Source of the DNA: Amphiura filiformis
Lineage: Eukaryota > Echinodermata > Ophiuroidea > Amphilepidida > Amphiuridae
Assembly: GCF_039555335.1 (NCBI RefSeq)
Contig: NC_092644.1
Location: forward strand, 43,820,667 to 43,884,666
Direction of reading: 5' to 3'
Length of the DNA: 64,000 bases
Both the position numbers and the translations under genes were made by a program. The notes under the pieces are model-generated. The model saw only the letters and a program-made list of their open reading frames with translations. It had not been told where the DNA came from and searched no databases. Position 1 is the first letter of the stretch; every line of letters starts with the position of its first letter. This document shows positions 60,022-64,000 of the stretch, in pieces.

Positions 60022-61794
60022 GTAAGTGTGTTAATGAATATCTAAGCTATACTGTAGTCATGCCATTATTGTCCCAATGCAATCTCTGTCAATAGTTGAT
60101 ATCTTTTTAACGTAAAGTTTAAATTCGTACGAAAATAGAAAATTTGAACTGCTCACACGTAATTTTGTAACTTTAAATACTATTGACCGGTCAAAATTTC
60201 GAATTCAGTTTGATTGTGAAATCAGTTTACTTTAAAATAACGAAAGTGTAAAAATAGTCCCTTTTTTACAATCCTTTTAATTAACAATTATTATGAAAAC
60301 CAACCATTTTATTTCAAGATTCAGTTACGATTTTAAAACATTTAAGCAAAACAATACAGAAATCTTTAAAATGGTACATTTCAGGTCAAGCACTAATATT
60401 TGAGCAAAAAGTGCACAAGTTTATCGGGTTGGTATTATTAAATTAGTCAAAATTCGGTTTCTCTACCAACAGGGTGTCTTGAAGCGTGCTTTTCTTTTTT
60501 AGAAAAAGCTTTTGTGTGAGGACATCCATAAACAGGAAAGTCTACTTTACTTTCACTTTTGCTTCTTTGAGTACATTATAGTGAGGAGGGGTGGGTGGGG
60601 TGTGTTTACATCATCCCCTTGCTCAAATACGCGTATTATCTTTTCCCTCTTCACTGCTGATATAATCGTAAAACAATCTCATCATACATTATATAGCATA
60701 AGCTTGTGCAAGTTGTGTTATTATTAATATTCGGTTCAAGGGCATAATTATCCACGATATATGGCCTAGTCATATTGCAAACAATATCCTGTCACTTCTC
60801 GTGCTGTTTCATGAGTGTCATATATAACAATATTCACCATATTAGCAAAAGACGTGTGGATATTTCACTAATGGCTGCTGCATGAAAAATACGACACTTC
60901 CAGAAGATAAGATTTTATAGGTCTTCTTTAAGGGCTCGGATAGCAACGTTTGCACAGTATTTTTGTGGGACATGAGAGCACATAAGAAATATGGAATTAA
61001 TTGCATTATGAATACGAGATGTTCTTCTGATATCAAAAATATTTGATTTTTATTTTAATTCGCGATATAACATTAATTTTATGGCAAATTATTACAAATT
61101 GATATTTTTGACATTTGACAGTCCAAAAAAAAAAAAAAATCAAAATTATTTGATATCAGAAGGACATTCCTCGTATTCAGAATGCAATTCGATATGTCTG
61201 ATGTGCTCTCATGTCCCACAAAAATACTGTGCAAACGTTGCTATCCGATTCCATAAACTTTCTTGTAATGATGTTACAATATTATCCGAATGATTGATCA
61301 TATTAATATGAACACTCTATGCATATAAATTCAGGGGAATTCATCTGGGAAATTCATGATTATAATAATTTGTTACTCGAATTGAACACGAGGCCGCCAT
61401 TACATGTTTTTCGTACATGATTTTCTATAAACTGATTGCTTATTCTATTGAGATGAGCGATGAATCACTGACAAATTGGTAGCTTTGAATTTTCTAGTGC
61501 TACAAATTACAATCGATTTGATTGGCCAAAAATATATCGCTCTTTGCTAGTTATTCCTGACAATCAATGCAGTCTTTATCTGATGAAGATAGGTTGGTAG
61601 TTATATAGTGTAACAGGAGTTGATGAGCTGTGTCTTGTTGGATAGGATATCATCAGTTTGGGTAAATACAAGCTTATTTCAAATGATTGAGATGGATGTT
61701 TTATGTAACGTTTGTATAATGTCATAAATTGAAAAGCAATTTCAAATTTTAATGCCAATTCATTTGTTTTCTCTCCTCTTTCGCTTATGTACAG
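60022..61794 (+). other. Intron 1 (phase 1), 1773 bp
   Basis: The donor GTAAGTG and acceptor tract TTTTCTCTCCTCTTTCGC...TGTACAG fit consensus. Joining G|GT across the splice makes a glycine codon inside a third copy of the protein's short motif (IGTIRLMQP), which independently supports the junction. The intron carries a foldback remnant at 60928-61252. No alternative exon is evident. Confidence 0.85.
60928..61252. mobile_element. Foldback family C remnant in the intron, centre deleted
   Basis: TTAA|GGGCTCGGATAGCAACG on the left and CAAACGTTGCTATCCGA on the right are the outer arms; TTTTGTGGGACATGAGAGCA recurs inverted. Compared with 6624-7267 the inner ~300 bp including the turn is missing, and a run of about 15 A near 61125 sits at the join. 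The right TTAA is absent (ATTCCATAAA). Confidence 0.8.
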
Positions 61795-64000
61795 GTACCA
61801 TTCGATTGATGCAGCCTTATGAATCAGGCACGATGTCCTCCACAATATCTAAGAAACAAGTGCGATTTAAAGACCAAGCAATGAAGCAGCTCTCTTCCGA
61901 CTCAATGCGATCAATGTCATCAGATCATTACACTAGCGTCTCCACTGATGACGAACTAGACGGAAGACCATCTGGTTTTGTACGAGAAACCAATAGACCC
62001 TCCAGCAGAGGGAGCATCGAGAGGCGGAAAAGAAGATCAAAATCTCTTCCAGTACGTGGTCCGCAAAACGGAAATGATCCACTTCCTACCATTGGTGTCA
62101 TTAGGTTGGTGTCTCCAGACACGACTGATGAATTTGGCGTTTTTAGTGATCAAGGATATTCTAGTCAGAATTCTGTTGCAGACAAATCGCAGTACGAAAG
62201 CGATACATTGGATGCAGACGATGTCCATACAATAGGTATTTTGAAACTTGTGAGTCCACAAACGAGTCCACGACCTTTGAGATCAGAACGTTTCCAACAG
62301 AGAGCACGAAGTCCAGAAGAAAGAGTTAGAAGTCAAGAAAGGAAGAGCAGGAGTACTGCGAAGAGAGTAAGGAGTCCTGAAAGACACCCCAGTCCTGAGA
62401 GAAGAGTTAAGAGTTTGGAAAGACACAGAAGTTCTGAAAGGCATTCAAGTAATGAAAGAAGGGTAAAGAGTCTCGATAGACATTCAATACCTGAAGACAA
62501 AAGACAAAGAAATCCCAGCAGATCGAGAAGCCCAGAAGCCAGAGTAAGAAGTCCAGAAATAAGATATATTAATCCAGAACAAACAATAGGCTATGTGAAA
62601 TTAGTTTCTCCAAAACCAAAACGAAGAGCGAAGTTGCAGAAGAAGGATGCTGCCACCGAGCCACACGTTCCGTGGAATAAATTACTGCATAAATTACAAG
62701 AATGTGTAGAAGAGGAAGTGTCAAAGAAATCTGCAAAACGCAGTGCTCCTAAAGATGTCGGGAAAATCAAATTGAGACGACCAGAAGGTATTGTACAAGA
62801 GAATGGCGCCCAAACGGATAAAACATGGTTGGAAATTATGCGAGACGTTGAAGATGTTATAGAAGAAAAACTACGACAAACACGCGGACCTGCAAAGTGG
62901 CCTAGAACGGAGCAAACAGCCGAGGACTCGTCAGAGCCAGTAGTTAACAGCGTTGGAGTCGTAAAGATTACAACTCCGGTACCTCATAAAAATGTTCGAG
63001 ACAGTGCTACCCAACCAGACTTTTCCTGGAGGCAAATGATGAGCGAATTCGAAGACGAGATGAGAAGCACTCTACGTCGGGAACAAAAGCAACCTGCTCA
63101 GGCAATCATCAAATTAAAACAAGAACCTGTCAAGGATCTCAAGCCTGCTGTAACTCAGACAAAGAGCAGAGGATCGCAATCGCAACTTCCATGGGGGCAA
63201 CTTGTTCGTAAGATTCAGGATGATGCAATGGACGAATATCACAGGACGGTTATGAAGCAGGGGGAGGTTGAAAAAGCAAGAACCAAGAAGGACCCTACAC
63301 TTGTGAGTACCTTTAAATTAAAGGGTACCAAAGGTAAACAGCAGCAACCTGCTCAAGCTGTCATCAAATTGGAGCAAGAACCTGTCAAGGACCTCAGGCC
63401 TGCTGTGACTCAAACCAAGAGCAGAGGGTCACAATCGCAACTTCCATGGGAGCAACTTGTTCGCAAGATTCAGGATGATGCAATTGACGAATATCACAGA
63501 ATGGCTATAGAGCAAGGAGAGTTTGAAAAGGCAAACACACAGAAGGAGCCTACAGTTATGAGTGTCTTTAAGTTAAAGGGTGCTAAAGATAAACCCAAAT
63601 TGGACAGTTTTACGCAAAGTGAGCAAGTCAAAACGGATGAACAAACAACGCAACCCGATCGGTCTTGGAATGTAATTCTGAAAGACATGAAGCGCATATT
63701 AGAAAACGAGTACAGGCGTACTATCAATGAACTGGAGGAAAGACTCGCCGAAGTGCCAAAGGATGAGCCTGATTATGCGAAGACTTCCCCAAATTTTGCC
63801 GTGTTCAAGTTGAAGAGTAGTCCTAAGAAGCCTGCTGCTCAGACCGTCGCCGCATTCACTCAATCTGAAACTCCACAGATGACCGATTCGAATACACAGG
63901 CAGACAGATCATGGTCTAAGGTAGTTAAAGATGTCAGAGTGATACTTGAAAATGAATACCGCAGGACGATCAGAGAGCTGGAAGAGAGATTGACGGAGCC
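61795..64000 (+). CDS. Exon 2 of the same protein, repeat-rich tail, open at window end
   Basis: The frame set by the exon 1 junction stays open for 2,206 bases, giving at least 1,338 residues in total. Copies of the short motif continue: IGTIRL (603), IGVIRLVSP (703), IGILKLVSP (750), IGYVKLVSP (869), VGKIKLRRP (925), VGVVKITTP (990), AIIKLKQEP (1040), STFKLKG (1108), AVIKLEQEP (1125), SVFKLKG (1193), AVFKLKS (1272). Residues ~765-865 are Arg/Ser/Glu-rich with SPERR/SLERH words. From 897 on, seven Trp-led helices occur (Trp at 897, 948, 1015, 1070, 1155, 1228, 1310), typically W..(L/M/V)...(I/V/M)......EYRRT..ELEERL. Residues ~1039-1123 and 1124-1208 are a near-identical tandem duplication. 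There is no enzyme signature. It is likely a scaffold or cytoskeletal linker, by inference only. Confidence 0.85.

Noticed and set aside
60022..60095. Reading exon 1 through to the stop at 60095 as the true C-terminus
   Set aside because: A strong donor at 60022, a strong acceptor at 61794 and recreation of the repeated motif across the junction argue for splicing. A retained-intron form cannot be excluded.

Overview
The window looks like intergenic and 5'-genic DNA from a large, AT-rich, repeat-laden animal genome. Evidence: split codons with canonical GT-AG introns, no bacterial-style gene packing, one multi-exon membrane-protein gene at the right edge, and dozens of short non-autonomous DNA transposons. 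The constant recurrence of short AGGCCTA-type words (TAGGCCTAC, TATAGGCCTAT) and the kinds of MITE present suggest a marine invertebrate deuterostome, perhaps an echinoderm. That placement is an impression from composition, not a proven assignment.

Layout. 1-58,000 holds no convincing protein-coding gene. It is a mosaic of: (i) TTAA-flanked foldback MITEs, including eight copies of one ~360 bp family with ~135 bp inverted arms (6270, 9781, 39830, 42035, 45235, 48148, 50424, 55068), plus other TTAA elements at 6624, 14837, 16984, 27291 and 54663; (ii) Harbinger-like MITEs with TAA/TTA target duplications and GGG- or GGCC-starting ends (10762, 18928, 49753, 53948, 55576, 56940); (iii) a CCCGGTGGG-ended element with a perfect 8-bp duplication (28913-29446); (iv) a dispersed ~300 bp element in three copies (40204, 49449, 51619), one interrupted by another MITE; (v) two large minisatellite arrays with the same edge motif in opposite orientation, 18 kb apart (4134-5684 and 22094-23574), and a separate 47-bp minisatellite (45699-46400); (vi) degenerate tRNA-like sequences (2036, 24098, 38249, and one near 56905-57924 that is split in its anticodon loop by a Harbinger-like insertion).

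The only gene I can support begins at 58212 and runs off the right edge. Exon 1 (58212-60021) encodes a signal peptide, a very short ectodomain, one transmembrane helix and a long acidic/serine-rich cytoplasmic tail. A 1.77 kb intron carries a foldback MITE remnant. Exon 2 (61795 to beyond 64000) stays open to the window end. The tail carries at least 13 copies of a short hydrophobic-Gly-x-hydrophobic-Lys-Leu-x-x-Pro-like motif. In exon 2 these sit among seven copies of a Trp-led amphipathic helix, with an Arg/Ser/Glu-rich segment near the exon 2 start. I do not recognise this protein family; it is the most promising undescribed object in the window.

Other items worth attention are an 81-bp sequence that folds into a perfect three-way junction (36315-36395), a MITE carrying a cluster of GGGAATTCCC palindromes (3371-3745), and two consensus RFX X-box motifs (13706 and 28090), one inside a TTAA element.
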